Shown in pieces: positions 17,138 through 27,885 of a DNA stretch of 64,000 nucleotides. The notes under the pieces were generated by a model. It made no database searches and was not told the DNA's origin. It saw only the letters and a list, made by a program, of their open reading frames with translations. Made by a program: the position numbers and the translations under genes. Source of the DNA: Roseiarcus sp963732155 (GTDB lineage Bacteria; Pseudomonadota; Alphaproteobacteria; Rhizobiales; Beijerinckiaceae). Position 1 is the stretch's first letter, and every line of letters starts with the position of its first letter. The stretch spans positions 1,302,001-1,366,000 of the forward strand of contig CAVSYB010000013.1 of NCBI GenBank assembly GCA_963732155.1, read 5' to 3'.

Positions 17138-18805
17138 TCAGACATTGGCTAGAGCGGTCGCCAGTTTTTCTCCGTTCGGCACGCCCCACCCGGAGACCGC
17201 GTCAAAGCCGACGCCTGCCGCGTAGCCCTTCCCCGGCTGTGGATGCGACGCGTTCTGGCCAGACGTAATATCGCGACATGTGGTTTGGCCGAGTGTCTGA
17301 CCGTTTGCGCCGAGTTGATACAGGAGTGGCGTCATGAACCTTTGCCGCTTTGCAGCCGGAAGGGCCGCGTTCACCCGGGCGACGAGCGACGCCCAGAGCG
17401 GCGCCGAAGCACTGGTGCCGCCGTTCCAAGTCATCTGACCCGGTAGCACGAGCGAGTAGAATGGCGGCCCCGAGAGGGCCGCCACATCTGGGATCACGCG
17501 CCCGTCGATGCTGCCGGCGTTGAGCGAGGCGACGTGCACCGTCTGCCAATTGGGCCTGGGGAAGTCCACGCTGACGCCGCCGCCTGTCGCGCCTCCTCCT
17601 TTACTTGTTCGACGGCCGGGCGCTTCCCACCAGACAACTTCGGTCGCGCCGATCAGCATCGTGCCGCCCACCGCCAGCACGAACGGACTCGATGCTGGAA
17701 AATCAACGTGAGCGCGTGGTCCGCCAGCCGCATCGCCAGAGCCGTCGTCGCCCGCGGAGACACAGACAGTGATCCCCTGCAACGCGGCGGCCTGGAGGCC
17801 ATCGCTAATGGCGCGCAGCGCCCCTGCCGACCAATCCGGTGAATCCTCAGCGCCTCCCCAACTGATCGATAAACTCACCGGTGTGGTTGGCTGACCCGCA
17901 GTTACTTGGTCCAGCAGATCGACCCAGCCCTTCTCGTCAAAACTTGCGAAGTAGACGGCGATGTTCGCGCCAGGCGCGAGCGTGGCCACGATTTCGATGT
18001 CCATCATCACTTCGATCGAAATGTCCGTCGACGCTTGTTGTTGCTGCGGCGGCAGTTGTTCGAGCTGTTGAGGCGTCAGTGGCGAGAGGTTGACCGGAAC
18101 GATCTGTATGTTAGGCGCCGGGCGGCCCTGAGCGCGACAGAAACTCGTCACCTCGTCCGGAAAATACGTCGGCGCAACCATATCTCCTGACGTCTGAGTT
18201 GGCACTCCGAACTCGGCAATCGCCACCGTCTGTCCTGCGGCCGCGCCAGTCGGAAAGTTATACCGCGCCTCGAGATCGGCTGGGGTGAGCGGCGCCGGCC
18301 CGACGGAGGCGGCTGGAGGCGCGCTCTTCGATCCGCGCCGCGCGGCCTTGCGCCGGGCGACCTGCCGTTGATCAAGCCCAAACACACCAGTTATCAGGCC
18401 ATCCAGCTCCGCGGGTATCTTGATCGTGCCCGCGCGGCCTCGAAACTCGCCTTGATCGGTGCTGTGATAGATTGCCAAATCCGGTTGGAAAGCCGCTTCA
18501 ATCGCCGAGGCCGGACCGCTAACGTGGATACTGCGCCCGCCGTTCAATACTTGGTCGACACTCAACCCGAATGCGCGAAAACTCTTCTCGACCTTTTGTA
18601 CGTCCGCAAGGTTGGCTCCATACTCGGAGGCGAACTCCTTCGGAGTCATCGGACTGGCTGGAAACGCCTCGACGGTTGGCAGCGGCGGCGCGCGCAGTGT
18701 GATGGTGACTTCGACGGGCGCCTGCGGATCAACGTCCCGAAGTCGACGTGCGCCTTTCTTTGCGGGCCTACGACTACCGGGCAGTTCGATATGGGTTTCA
18801 GTCAT
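17138..18805 (-). CDS. Sedolisin/kumamolisin-like serine-carboxyl protease (S53)
   Basis: About 555 residues. The N-terminal part (about 1-170) is a pro-kumamolisin activation domain. The S53 catalytic domain follows, with the Glu/Asp pair in SIEVMMDIE, the oxyanion Asp region near SAGDDGSGD, and the nucleophile Ser in NGGTSASAPLWAS. The usual C-terminal calcium site appears as RDITSGQN. The family are acid endopeptidases, normally exported. No classical signal peptide is seen here, so export may be non-classical or the enzyme cytosolic. ATG 18805 is chosen because GGGGGAA lies six bases upstream; the frame extends to 18844. A dyad at 18838-18871 lies upstream. It may be island cargo together with the small lipoprotein frame after it. 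Confidence 0.88.
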   Translation of the reverse strand: MTETHIELPGSRRPAKKGARRLRDVDPQAPVEVTITLRAPPLPTVEAFPASPMTPKEFASEYGANLADVQKVEKSFRAFGLSVDQVLNGGRSIHVSGPASAIEAAFQPDLAIYHSTDQGEFRGRAGTIKIPAELDGLITGVFGLDQRQVARRKAARRGSKSAPPAASVGPAPLTPADLEARYNFPTGAAAGQTVAIAEFGVPTQTSGDMVAPTYFPDEVTSFCRAQGRPAPNIQIVPVNLSPLTPQQLEQLPPQQQQASTDISIEVMMDIEIVATLAPGANIAVYFASFDEKGWVDLLDQVTAGQPTTPVSLSISWGGAEDSPDWSAGALRAISDGLQAAALQGITVCVSAGDDGSGDAAGGPRAHVDFPASSPFVLAVGGTMLIGATEVVWWEAPGRRTSKGGGATGGGVSVDFPRPNWQTVHVASLNAGSIDGRVIPDVAALSGPPFYSLVLPGQMTWNGGTSASAPLWASLVARVNAALPAAKRQRFMTPLLYQLGANGQTLGQTTCRDITSGQNASHPQPGKGYAAGVGFDAVSGWGVPNGEKLATALANV

Positions 18806-19519
18806 TGAAGTTCCCCCGGCTAACGCGCGCTTTCGGTCATTCAAGTTCTCTCAAGTAATTGAACTTTCAATGAAACTAGGAGCCGTTGAGACCAACCATG
18901 CTCGTTTCCCCCCGTTAAATCCGAACCAACTTGGGATGCTGTTTGGATTGCACGGTTCCGCTCTCGCCTCCCCAAGTCCCCGTTCTCTGCACCCCGCATT
19001 CGCTTGCTCGGCCGCGCTCTGCGCCCGGTCGCAGCAGCAGTTCTCTCGGCACTCCCCCCGCGCCGAATGGGCGGCCGATCGTTGACGGCTTTCGCCGGCC
19101 TCACGCGGCCGCCCACCGCGCCGCAACGGCTTGTAAAATATTCGTGATATCAACACGGAGGGTTTCGCAGCGGAAGCAGTCCGTTTGATCAACGGCTGTT
19201 CAGATCTGGGCATGCGTCCGCTGACGCGGCGCGCCGTTGTCAGGCGCGGCGGCCACAGCGAATTCCCTCGATCGGCTTTTCGGGCGTCGAAGCGCGGCCC
19301 GCGCCGCCCCTCGCGGGTCGCGCCGCGATGGCCGCGGCGCGGCGACGGCGGCGGGCGTTCGACACGCGACGTTTTCGAGGCGGCGGCTCACCCATGCGCC
19401 GGGTTCGCCGCGGCGACGAAAGCCGATCCGCGCCCGGCGCTCGGCGCCTGCCACCAACGGCACGCGGCGCCCGCGCTCGCGACGGCTGCGCGTCCGCGCC
19501 GTCTACCCGCGCATCCGCC
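18806..19519. other. Gap upstream of the sedolisin gene
   Basis: Apart from the dyad at 18838-18871 and presumed promoter elements of the protease gene, I see nothing. Open frames here are GC-driven, Arg/Ala/Pro-rich and lack ribosome sites. Confidence 0.4.
18838..18871. promoter_or_regulatory. Imperfect inverted repeat upstream of protease gene
   Basis: CATT-C-AAGTTC at the left and GAACTT-TC-AATG at the right form a dyad with a 12-base centre, AAGTTC at 18843-18848 and GAACTT at 18861-18866. It sits 33-66 bases before the protease start and could be an operator. No matching regulator gene is adjacent. Confidence 0.35.
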
Positions 19520-19738
19520 TCAGTGCCGCGTGTCGGCGGCGGGCCAGTCCGTCGCGGAAAACGCCGCCATCCGCTCGAACGCCGCGCGCACCGCGAGCCG
19601 GTCGTCCGGCTCCAGCGCCTCGACCAGCGCTTCGACGCGGCTCGCGATCCCCCGGGGGTCGTCGCCGTGCGTGCGCGCCGCCTCGGCGAACATTCTGTTG
19701 ATGATGTTCAGCGTGGTTTCGTCGCTCGGCATGATCAT
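19520..19738 (-). CDS. Small hypothetical protein
   Basis: Up to 72 residues, acidic and mostly helical, with no Cys and no membrane segment. The codon pattern is typical of the surrounding genome. Two in-frame ATGs, 19738 and 19732, are available; AAAGGCGGG upstream is better spaced for the second. It could be a small regulatory or ribosome-associated protein, but no family is recognised. It lies divergent from the acyltransferase-like gene at 19857. Confidence 0.5.
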   Translation of the reverse strand: MIMPSDETTLNIINRMFAEAARTHGDDPRGIASRVEALVEALEPDDRLAVRAAFERMAAFSATDWPAADTRH

Positions 19739-19856
19739 CCCGCCTTTGCCGGCCGGTTGTTCAATTCTGAACCTCGGCAGTTCAAATCAACGCCTTCCGC
19801 CCGGCGGGCGAGTCGATGAAATGTAGCGTTAACGAATCGGCGAGCCGGAGCGCAAG

Positions 19857-20426
19857 ATGGTCGAACCTGCCATCCATGGATTGGACAATGCCATCCGGCT
19901 TGTCGTCGTCTCCACCCACGAGCAACTCCAGCACGCCTATGCGGTGCGCAGCATCTGCTTTATGGAGGACACCGGAATCTCCGTAAAGCGCGCTTTCGAC
20001 GGCAACGATTTTCAGGCGACGCACATCGTCGCCTACGCCGATGACGAACCGATCGGCGCGACAAGGATACGGTGGTTTTCCGGCTTTGCAAAGATCGAGC
20101 GCACGGCGTTTCGCAAGGCGTTTCGCAGCGCGCGGACCCTCAAGCAGTGCTCGTCGTTCATTTTCGATCATGTCGCGCAGAAGGGCTATTGTCAGCTCGT
20201 CACGCTGGCGCGGCGGGATTTTGCGATGGTGTGGATCCGCGTGCTGGGCTTCCGCCAGCTCGCGCAGAAGGGGATCACGATCCGCGAGGGCGAGCCCTAT
20301 CTGACCCTGGTCAAGGAGCTGAGGCCGCCGGCGCAGGCCATATCGATCGACAGCGATCCGAATGTGCTGATGCGCATCGAGGGCGCCTGGGACGTCGCTA
20401 CGGCGTTCGAAGGCGACAACGGGTGA
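19857..20426 (+). CDS. GNAT-like N-acyltransferase
   Basis: 189 residues with the layout of a GNAT/autoinducer-synthase-like fold: an N-terminal strand LVVVSTHEQLQHAYAVRSIC, the central strand IVAYADDEPIGATRIRW, and a later helix/strand RDFAMVWIRVLGFRQL. This group transfers an acyl group to an amine; the substrate is unknown. GGAG at 19847-19850 supports ATG 19857. It converges on the LysR gene, leaving only 48 bases between stops, so it is a single-gene unit. Confidence 0.6.
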   Translation: MVEPAIHGLDNAIRLVVVSTHEQLQHAYAVRSICFMEDTGISVKRAFDGNDFQATHIVAYADDEPIGATRIRWFSGFAKIERTAFRKAFRSARTLKQCSSFIFDHVAQKGYCQLVTLARRDFAMVWIRVLGFRQLAQKGITIREGEPYLTLVKELRPPAQAISIDSDPNVLMRIEGAWDVATAFEGDNG

Positions 20427-20474
20427 GCGCGCGGCGTCATTCGGCGGCGTTCGACAAACCTGTCGCGCGCCCGG

Positions 20475-21491
20475 CTACAGGTTGAACAGCATCTGGTAGC
20501 CCTCGGTGTAGGGCGAGCGCTTGGCGGCGAGACTCATTTCCGAGGTCAGCCAGGGGTTTTCTTCGCTGAGCAGCGACAGCACGAAATCGAACACGATGCG
20601 CACGGGCCGCGCCTGCAGGCGTTCGGTGAGCGCGGTGACGAACAACGGCAGGTCGATCTGGCAGTTGATGTCGAGCGGAATCGCCGAGGGCTCGAGCACG
20701 TTGATGCTGCTCAACAGGCCGATGCCGAGGCCGGCCTTCACCATGACGCCGTAGACGGTCGAGGATTCGCAGCAACAGGAGACCGAGCCGCGTTCAACGA
20801 CCTTGCGCCAAGGGCGCCACAGTTCGGTCTTCGACGAGTAGCGTTCCGCGTCGATGAACAGGTGCGATTCCAGATTGCCGACCGTCGGCATGCCCTTGCG
20901 CTCGACATAGGATCGTGCGGCGATCGGCAGGTAGTGCAGGGTTCCCGCCCGCGCCGAGGTTATGTCGGGATGCTTTTCCGGGCTGAACCCGACCATCATG
21001 TCGGTCTGGTTTTCGCGCAGGCTCACGTAATTCTGCGGGTTTTTGATCTCGACGCGCACTCTTGGATATTGCCGCGCGAGCTGACGCAGCGCCGGCGCGA
21101 TGAAAACGACGGCGAGCCCGTCGGTGATGCTCAGCCGCACGACGCCTTCGGCCTGCTTGGTCTCGCCGCGCAAGTCGTTGGTGATCGCAAAGAGCTCCTG
21201 GTCGAAGCGCAGCAACGTTTGCGCCAATTCCTCGCCGCGCGGCGTCAGCGTCGCGCCGGTCTTGCACATGGTGATGAGCTGCGAGCCGATGACGTCCTGC
21301 AGCCGCTTGATCTCGCGGGCGGCGGTCATGCGGCTGATTCCCAGGCTGTTGGCCGCCTTGGCGAGGCTCTTGGCCTTGGCCACGGCGAGGAAAGTGCGCA
21401 TCTCTCCCCAGTAGCGGCCGCTCAGCAACGCGCCATCGTCGATCGCCAATCTGCTGATCGATGGAACACCGGTCCGGAAAGGATGTTCCAA
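20475..21491 (-). CDS. LysR-family transcriptional regulator
   Basis: 338 residues. A winged helix-turn-helix lies at about 30-90 (EMRTFLAVAKAKSLAKAANS, then LGISRMTAAREIKRLQ), preceded by an unusual 28-residue extension. The effector-binding domain runs from about 115 (VVRLSITDGLAVVFIAPALR). The substitution of Met-Thr for the usual Val-Ser in the recognition helix is mild. No divergently transcribed partner lies immediately upstream, so the target is unclear. Initiation could also be at the internal Met near residue 31. Confidence 0.88.
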   Translation of the reverse strand: MEHPFRTGVPSISRLAIDDGALLSGRYWGEMRTFLAVAKAKSLAKAANSLGISRMTAAREIKRLQDVIGSQLITMCKTGATLTPRGEELAQTLLRFDQELFAITNDLRGETKQAEGVVRLSITDGLAVVFIAPALRQLARQYPRVRVEIKNPQNYVSLRENQTDMMVGFSPEKHPDITSARAGTLHYLPIAARSYVERKGMPTVGNLESHLFIDAERYSSKTELWRPWRKVVERGSVSCCCESSTVYGVMVKAGLGIGLLSSINVLEPSAIPLDINCQIDLPLFVTALTERLQARPVRIVFDFVLSLLSEENPWLTSEMSLAAKRSPYTEGYQMLFNL

Positions 21492-21679
21492 GAAACGCTC
21501 CTCGAAGACGCCCCGGTTCCGCTTCGGCGGCGGCAGGTTGATTTTGGCGCGCCGTTTTCCCGCTCGGCAAAACTAAACGTTACTTTAGTTGAATTGACAG
21601 CCGCTGGGAATGCCCGAAACGCAAATCCACAAATGATTCGTGTGACCGCCCCTGCGGCGCCTTCGACGCGATCGTGTCG

Positions 21680-22165
21680 CTAGCGATTGATCTCGACCAG
21701 CAGCACCCAGGCGTCCATGAAAGCCTTGAGGAACGAAAGAATGATCGCGGCGGCGAGCCAGTAGAGGGCCGCCGCGCTGGTGAGCAGGAGCAGGATTCCG
21801 GCGATCACATAGGGCGTCGTCGCGATGGCGAGAAACAACAGACTGCTGACGAACTCGTTCTGATGCTCCGCCGTCGAATTTCGAACGCCGCGAACGCCAA
21901 TGACGGCGCTGGCCCCGCAGATCGGCAGTCCGACGCAGAGAACCTCGATCCCGTTCGCCGCGCTCGGCTGCCCGGGGATCAGCATGAAGGAAGACACGAG
22001 AAGCACGGCGAGCAGCAGAAGCATCGCCGTCAGCGCCCGGCCGGGCAGGACGGGAAAGGCGAGGATCTTTCCGAGGTTCAGGGAAACGCTGACGAAGAGA
22101 AGCCCGAGCAGCGCCGCCGAGGCCCCGCATTGGGCGACGAAGAAATTGGCCCAGGCGTCGATCAT
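21680..22165 (-). CDS. Integral membrane protein of unknown function
   Basis: About 161 residues with five hydrophobic helices: near residues 8-28, 45-65, 75-95, 110-130 and 132-155. The start at ATG 22165 begins MIDAWANFFVAQCGASAALL; the frame stays open upstream to 22360, but that part is Arg/Ala/Pro-rich and not membrane-like. A GAGGG lies about ten bases before the chosen start. No catalytic motif. The family appears widespread in rhizobial genomes from memory, without assigned role. Confidence 0.7.
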   Translation of the reverse strand: MIDAWANFFVAQCGASAALLGLLFVSVSLNLGKILAFPVLPGRALTAMLLLLAVLLVSSFMLIPGQPSAANGIEVLCVGLPICGASAVIGVRGVRNSTAEHQNEFVSSLLFLAIATTPYVIAGILLLLTSAAALYWLAAAIILSFLKAFMDAWVLLVEINR

Positions 22166-22484
22166 GGTCCGCAGACCCTCAGCGTCAGGAACAGCGCCGC
22201 CGGGGCGATGAGGTCCGGTCGAACCACGCCGGCCCGGCCGATCCGCGCTTGGCGGCTTATAGCAAAAGAGCCGTCCCGGCGTCACAGTCCGCTCGAAAGC
22301 GTGGGCGGGTGATTTCGCCGGAGCCGCGGCGGCTCGGCGGCCGATCGCGTCTCTCGCCACGCGACGAGCCGGCGCGCCGTTCCGCGAACCGGTCCGCTCT
22401 CAAATTAAGTCAATTTCCCGGTTTTATTGGACTCGGGCGTCGACGCGCTCCTATAGATTGCGGCGCGGCGTTGGAGTTATGCAC
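22166..22484. other. Divergent intergenic region
   Basis: Separates the leftward membrane protein gene from the rightward exported-protein gene and must hold both promoters. No repeat or RNA element is recognised. Confidence 0.4.
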
Positions 22485-22835
22485 ATGCACAAGTCTATGA
22501 TGCAAATCGGCTATGCGACATTGGCCCTGATCTTCGGCTTGGCCGCCGCGGCGCCGCCGGCGCTCGCCGGCTGCGTCTGTCATCCCTGGCGCCACACCCA
22601 TCGCGTCGCCGCGCACTGGACCCATGTCGGTTGGGGCCACGCCCGCTGGGCCTATCACGGCTGGGGGCCGGGCGTCGGCTTCTACGCCTTGACAGGGGTC
22701 GCGGTCGATCAGCCGGCCGTTTACAACCATCCCTATTACTATGGCGGGGGCCCGTACGGGAATTGCAGCGGCTACCGCGTTCTTTATGACGCGCAGGGCA
22801 ACCTGCTGGGGCGGCAGACCGTTTACGTCTGCTGA
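22485..22835 (+). CDS. Small exported Trp/His/Gly-rich protein
   Basis: 116 residues. A signal peptide (IGYATLALIFGLAAAAPPAL, cleaved near ALAGC) is followed by a mature part with CVCHPWRHTHR, WTHVGWGHARWAYHGWGPG and PYYYGGGPYG, ending QTVYVC. The Cys and His content suggests a disulfide-bonded envelope protein that could bind metal (inference). GGAG at 22473-22476 fits ATG 22485 better than ATG 22479. No family name known. Confidence 0.7.
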   Translation: MHKSMMQIGYATLALIFGLAAAAPPALAGCVCHPWRHTHRVAAHWTHVGWGHARWAYHGWGPGVGFYALTGVAVDQPAVYNHPYYYGGGPYGNCSGYRVLYDAQGNLLGRQTVYVC

Positions 22836-22853
22836 CGCCGCGCCGGCGGGCGC

Positions 22854-24437
<1,584 letters not shown>

Positions 24438-24611
24438 CGTTCGTCGATCGGCTTGTGGGGAAGGGGCCGCGCGTCCCTTATCGCGCGAACGGGGCGAGGG
24501 GAAGGGCGCGGCGGTCGCCCGCCTGCCGCGGCGGCGAAAATCTCTTTGCAGCGCGCCCCGCGAAGGCTCATAGGCAAGGCGAGGCGCGGGAGCCCGCGCG
24601 AGGATGTTTCG

Positions 24612-25265
24612 ATGACCGCTTCGTCCGGTTCGCGGGATCGCCCCGTCTTCGACGCATCGTTCCAGGCGAGATTCATCGATCTCTTGGCCTGGCGGCGCGA
24701 CGTCCGGCGTTTTCGGCGCGACGAGGTCCCCGAGGCGCTGCTGGGGTCCTTGCTCGATCTGACCTCCCTCGCGCCGTCGGTCGGCAATTGCCAGCCGACC
24801 CGCCTGGTGCGCGTCGACGACCCCGACCGCCGGGCGGCGATCGCCGGCAATTTCGAAGCGGCCAACAACGCGGCGCTCGCGACCTACAGCGGCGAGCGCG
24901 CGCGAACTTACGCCGGCTTGAAGCTCGCCGGCCTGCGCGAAGCCCCCGTTCACCTCGCCGTGTTCTGCGACGAGGCGACGCCGCAGGGGCACGGGCTCGG
25001 CGTGCGGACGATGCCGCAAATGCGGCGCTATTCGGCGGTCTGCGCGCTGCATACCTTCTGGCTCGCCGCGCGCGCGCACGGGCTTGGCGTCGGCTGGGTT
25101 TCGATCCTCGACCCCTCGCCGGTCGCCGCGACGCTCGACATTCCCGCGGCCTGGTCGTTCGTCGCCTATCTCTGCATCGGAGGGCCGCAGGAGGAATTCG
25201 CGATCCCCGAACTCGAGCGCGAGGGATGGCAGGCGCGTCTCGCCCAACCGGTGCTGAGGCGCTAG
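24612..25265 (+). CDS. bluB: 5,6-dimethylbenzimidazole synthase
   Basis: Nitroreductase-fold enzyme of 217 residues that cleaves FMNH2 with oxygen to make the lower ligand of vitamin B12. Family signatures are present: the N-terminal RRDVRRFRRDEVP, the SVGNCQPTRLV loop, and GLGVGWVSILDP near the C-terminus. GAGGA eight bases before ATG 24612. It stands apart from other cob genes here, and I find no cobalamin riboswitch in the 174-base divergent region with prfC. Confidence 0.92.
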   Translation: MTASSGSRDRPVFDASFQARFIDLLAWRRDVRRFRRDEVPEALLGSLLDLTSLAPSVGNCQPTRLVRVDDPDRRAAIAGNFEAANNAALATYSGERARTYAGLKLAGLREAPVHLAVFCDEATPQGHGLGVRTMPQMRRYSAVCALHTFWLAARAHGLGVGWVSILDPSPVAATLDIPAAWSFVAYLCIGGPQEEFAIPELEREGWQARLAQPVLRR

Positions 25266-25391
25266 CGGGGCCCCGCCGGGAGGCCGGCGCGGCTTCGGAC
25301 CCGGAGGGCGCTCCGGGAGTCACAAAGGGGTCGGATTCTGGCGCCACGGATGCTAGAAGCAAAGCGATCCAACGGCTCGAGAACTCCGCCA

Positions 25392-26219
25392 ATGTCCGCG
25401 CATCCGCGTGCTTTTCCGCTTCTTTGGCGCACGGCCCGGCTCGCCCTGACTCTGGCGGCGCTGATTGGCGGGGCAGCCGGCGCCAGGGCGGACTTGTGGC
25501 GCGCGACCTACAACGTCAGCCTGCTCGGGCTGCCGATCGGCACCGCGGGCGCCAACGGGCAGATCCGTCGCAGCGGCTACCACATCGAGGCGCGGGCGAG
25601 TTTGACCGGCCTGGCGTGGCTGGTGTCGAATTCGCGCGGCGCCGCCATCGGCAACGGCGCGATCGTCGACGGCCGCATCCTGCCCGAGTCCTATGCCGTG
25701 ACCGCGGCCAATTCCCGTCTGACGCGAACGACGCGGATGAGTCTCGCCGACAGCGCGGTGACCGGCGTCGACATTTCGCCGCCGTTCGAGGACAAGCCCG
25801 ACCGGGTGCCGCTGAGGGATCAGGACAAGCGGGGCGTGCTCGACCCGATCGGCGCGTTCGTCTTTCCGGTTCCCGAAGGCGCGCCGCTCGTCGGTCCGGC
25901 CGCCTGCAACCGCACCGTCCCGGTGTTTGACGGCTACACCCGCTTCGACGTCCTCTTGACCTATGTCGGCCAGCGGCGCGTGACCGCGACGGGCTACCGC
26001 GGCCCCGTGGCCGTCTGCACCCTCCGCTACGTGCCGATCGCCGGCCATCGCCCCGGTCGACCCGGGACGAGATTCATGGCGGAGAACAAGAACATCGAGT
26101 TGTGGCTCGCGCCGATCGAGTCGGCGCGCGTGCTGTTGCCCTACCGCGTTTCGGTGCGCACGATGGTCGGAACGACGGTCATCGAGGCGACGGAATTCAG
26201 CGTCGAGGCCGAGCCGTAG
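25392..26219 (+). CDS. Exported DUF3108-family protein
   Basis: About 275 residues with a signal peptide (RLALTLAALIGGAAGARA) followed by the beta-rich DUF3108 pattern: LWRATYNVSLLGLPIGTAG, then repeated strand pairs and a C-terminal ELWLAPIESARVLLPYRVSV. The family is common in Hyphomicrobiales and of unknown role; a periplasmic lipid- or envelope-related beta-barrel-like fold is suggested. ATG 25392 is preferred; an upstream ATG 25350 is in frame but would precede the signal peptide by 14 residues. Confidence 0.75.
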   Translation: MSAHPRAFPLLWRTARLALTLAALIGGAAGARADLWRATYNVSLLGLPIGTAGANGQIRRSGYHIEARASLTGLAWLVSNSRGAAIGNGAIVDGRILPESYAVTAANSRLTRTTRMSLADSAVTGVDISPPFEDKPDRVPLRDQDKRGVLDPIGAFVFPVPEGAPLVGPAACNRTVPVFDGYTRFDVLLTYVGQRRVTATGYRGPVAVCTLRYVPIAGHRPGRPGTRFMAENKNIELWLAPIESARVLLPYRVSVRTMVGTTVIEATEFSVEAEP

Positions 26220-26254
26220 CGCCGCACGGCGCGCGCGGGCGATCGCCGGGAGCC

Positions 26255-26704
26255 TCAGTTGAATTCGTCGGGCAGGAACGGCAGCGGCAGGACGCCGACG
26301 CCCTCGTCGATCAGCGCGCGCGCCTCCTCCGGCGTCGCCTGGCCGCGGATCGAGCGCGCCGGCGCGTCGCCATCATGGATGGCGCGCGCCTCCTCGGGAA
26401 ATTTCCTGCCGACGTCGTGGGTGTTGGCGACGATCTCTTCGCGCAATTGGCGCACCGTTTCGCGCAGGCGCTGCTGGCGTTCGTCGAGCAGCGCGACGGG
26501 CGTCGGGGACGTTTCGGCGGGCGCGCGCTCCGCCTTGCGGCCGCCGACCACCGCCGGCGCCATGATCGCCTTGGAAACCCGCGTCGAGCTGCATTCCGGG
26601 CAGGCGATCAGGCCGCGCCTGGCTTGCGTCTCATAACTGCCGCTGTCGGGGAACCAGCTTTCGAACGAATGGTCTTTGTCGCACGCGAGCGTGTATTTGA
26701 TCAT
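26255..26704 (-). CDS. DUF1178-family protein
   Basis: 149 residues. The N-terminus has a zinc-ribbon-like pattern: YTLACDKDHSFESWFPDSGS, then LIACPECSSTRVSKAIMAP. A long charged helix (DERQQRLRETVRQLREEI) follows, then a Pro-rich tail. The family is nearly universal in alphaproteobacteria but without known function. Start four bases after the grxC stop. In many relatives a carbon-nitrogen hydrolase gene lies between grxC and this gene (recollection); it is absent here. Confidence 0.88.
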   Translation of the reverse strand: MIKYTLACDKDHSFESWFPDSGSYETQARRGLIACPECSSTRVSKAIMAPAVVGGRKAERAPAETSPTPVALLDERQQRLRETVRQLREEIVANTHDVGRKFPEEARAIHDGDAPARSIRGQATPEEARALIDEGVGVLPLPFLPDEFN

Positions 26705-26708
26705 ATTT

Positions 26709-26969
26709 TTAGCCTGCGAGCAGCGGGTCGAGCCGACCCGCCGCCTCCAGCGCATGGATATCGTCGCATCCGCCGACGTGGCGCTCGCCGATGAAAATCT
26801 GCGGAACCGTCCAACGGCCGCCCGCCTTGACCGCCATGGCGGCCTGCGCCGCCCGGTCGCCGTCGACTCTGATTTCCTCGAACGGCGCGGCCTTTTTGCG
26901 CAACAGCGCCTTGGCGGCGTCGCAATAGGGGCAGGTGGATTTCGTGTAGATGACGATCGGCGGCATCAT
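26709..26969 (-). CDS. grxC: Glutaredoxin 3
   Basis: 86-residue thiol-disulfide oxidoreductase with the dithiol active site STCPYCDAAK, the cis-Pro in WTVPQIFIG, and the GSH-binding GGCDDI. Uses glutathione to reduce protein disulfides in the cytoplasm. Two adjacent ATGs (26969, 26966) are both possible starts. Second gene of a leftward comF-grxC-DUF1178 group. Confidence 0.95.
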   Translation of the reverse strand: MMPPIVIYTKSTCPYCDAAKALLRKKAAPFEEIRVDGDRAAQAAMAVKAGGRWTVPQIFIGERHVGGCDDIHALEAAGRLDPLLAG

Positions 26970-27024
26970 AGGCTTTCGGCGCGCGGCGCTTCGATGTCCG
27001 CCGCGACGGGTATCATATGGGATG

Positions 27025-27822
27025 TCAAGCGTTTGTCACAACCCGCGCAAAAACCAGCACGTCGACCTCGGCCGCGCCGCCGCGCAGCAGCGCCCGCGCC
27101 GCCGCATTGGCGGTGGCGCCGGAGGTCAGGACGTCATCGACGAGGACGATTTTGCGCCCTTTCAGCCGCGCCTGCGCCTCCGGCGGCGCGCGAAAGGCGC
27201 CCTGGACATTGTCGGCGCGTTGCGCGCGGCTGAGCCCGACCTGGCTGCGCGTCGCCTTGACGCGGGCGAGCAAAAACGGCTCGCAGGGCGCGCCGGTCTC
27301 CGCGCTGATCGCATGGGCCAGCGCGGCGGCCTGATTGAACCGCCGCGTCCACAACCGCAGCGCATGCAGCGGCACGGGCGCCAGCGCGTCCGCGCCGGCC
27401 AGAATGTCGGCGCCGGCGCGCGCCATCCAGCGCCCCATCGGTCGGGCGAGTTCGGCGCGGTCGGAATATTTGAGCCGATGCACGAGCTGGCGCGCCGGGC
27501 CGTCCTCGAAGCGCGCCACGGCGCGCGCGCGGCCAAAGGCGGGCGGATCGGCGATCGCCTGCGGCGACAGCAGACCGGGCCCGAGGTCCTGCTCGAACGG
27601 CGTCCCCAGCCGGTCGCAAAAGGGGCGTTCGATGAAGCGGATCTGTCGCCAGCATTGCGCGCAGAGCGCCCCGGTTTCGGCGGTCGCGGTCGCGCAGGCG
27701 AGGCAGGTCGGCGGATAGACCGCATTGAGCGCGGCGCGCCCGAGCGCGGCGAACGCGCCGGCCAGCCGCGGCCAGGCGCTCGCCCGGGGGAGAGCCTCGT
27801 TCTCGGCCGGCTGCGCGCGCAT
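27025..27822 (-). CDS. ComF-family phosphoribosyltransferase-like protein
   Basis: 265 residues. N-terminal four-Cys zinc finger (YPPTCLACATA, LCAQCW), followed by a PRTase fold with the PRPP loop VLVDDVLTSGATANAAARAL. The family is linked to natural competence (ComF/GntX), but its biochemical activity is not settled. Divergent from the methyltransferase gene at 27886 and followed by grxC after 55 bases. Confidence 0.9.
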   Translation of the reverse strand: MRAQPAENEALPRASAWPRLAGAFAALGRAALNAVYPPTCLACATATAETGALCAQCWRQIRFIERPFCDRLGTPFEQDLGPGLLSPQAIADPPAFGRARAVARFEDGPARQLVHRLKYSDRAELARPMGRWMARAGADILAGADALAPVPLHALRLWTRRFNQAAALAHAISAETGAPCEPFLLARVKATRSQVGLSRAQRADNVQGAFRAPPEAQARLKGRKIVLVDDVLTSGATANAAARALLRGGAAEVDVLVFARVVTNA

Positions 27823-27885
27823 TCCGGCAGCCTAGCCGATGGGCCCGCTTTACGCGAGGGGGCGGCGGGGCGATAAGCCTCGCCC

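Noticed and set aside
18841..19213. Minus-strand frames before the protease gene
   Set aside because: No ribosome site, Arg/Ala-rich composition, no domain.
24438..24611. Cobalamin riboswitch before bluB
   Set aside because: I looked for a B12 box and its flanking stems; none was convincing.
24438..25247. Upstream extension of prfC over bluB
   Set aside because: Frame is open but the translated part has no homology, and bluB is coding on the opposite strand.
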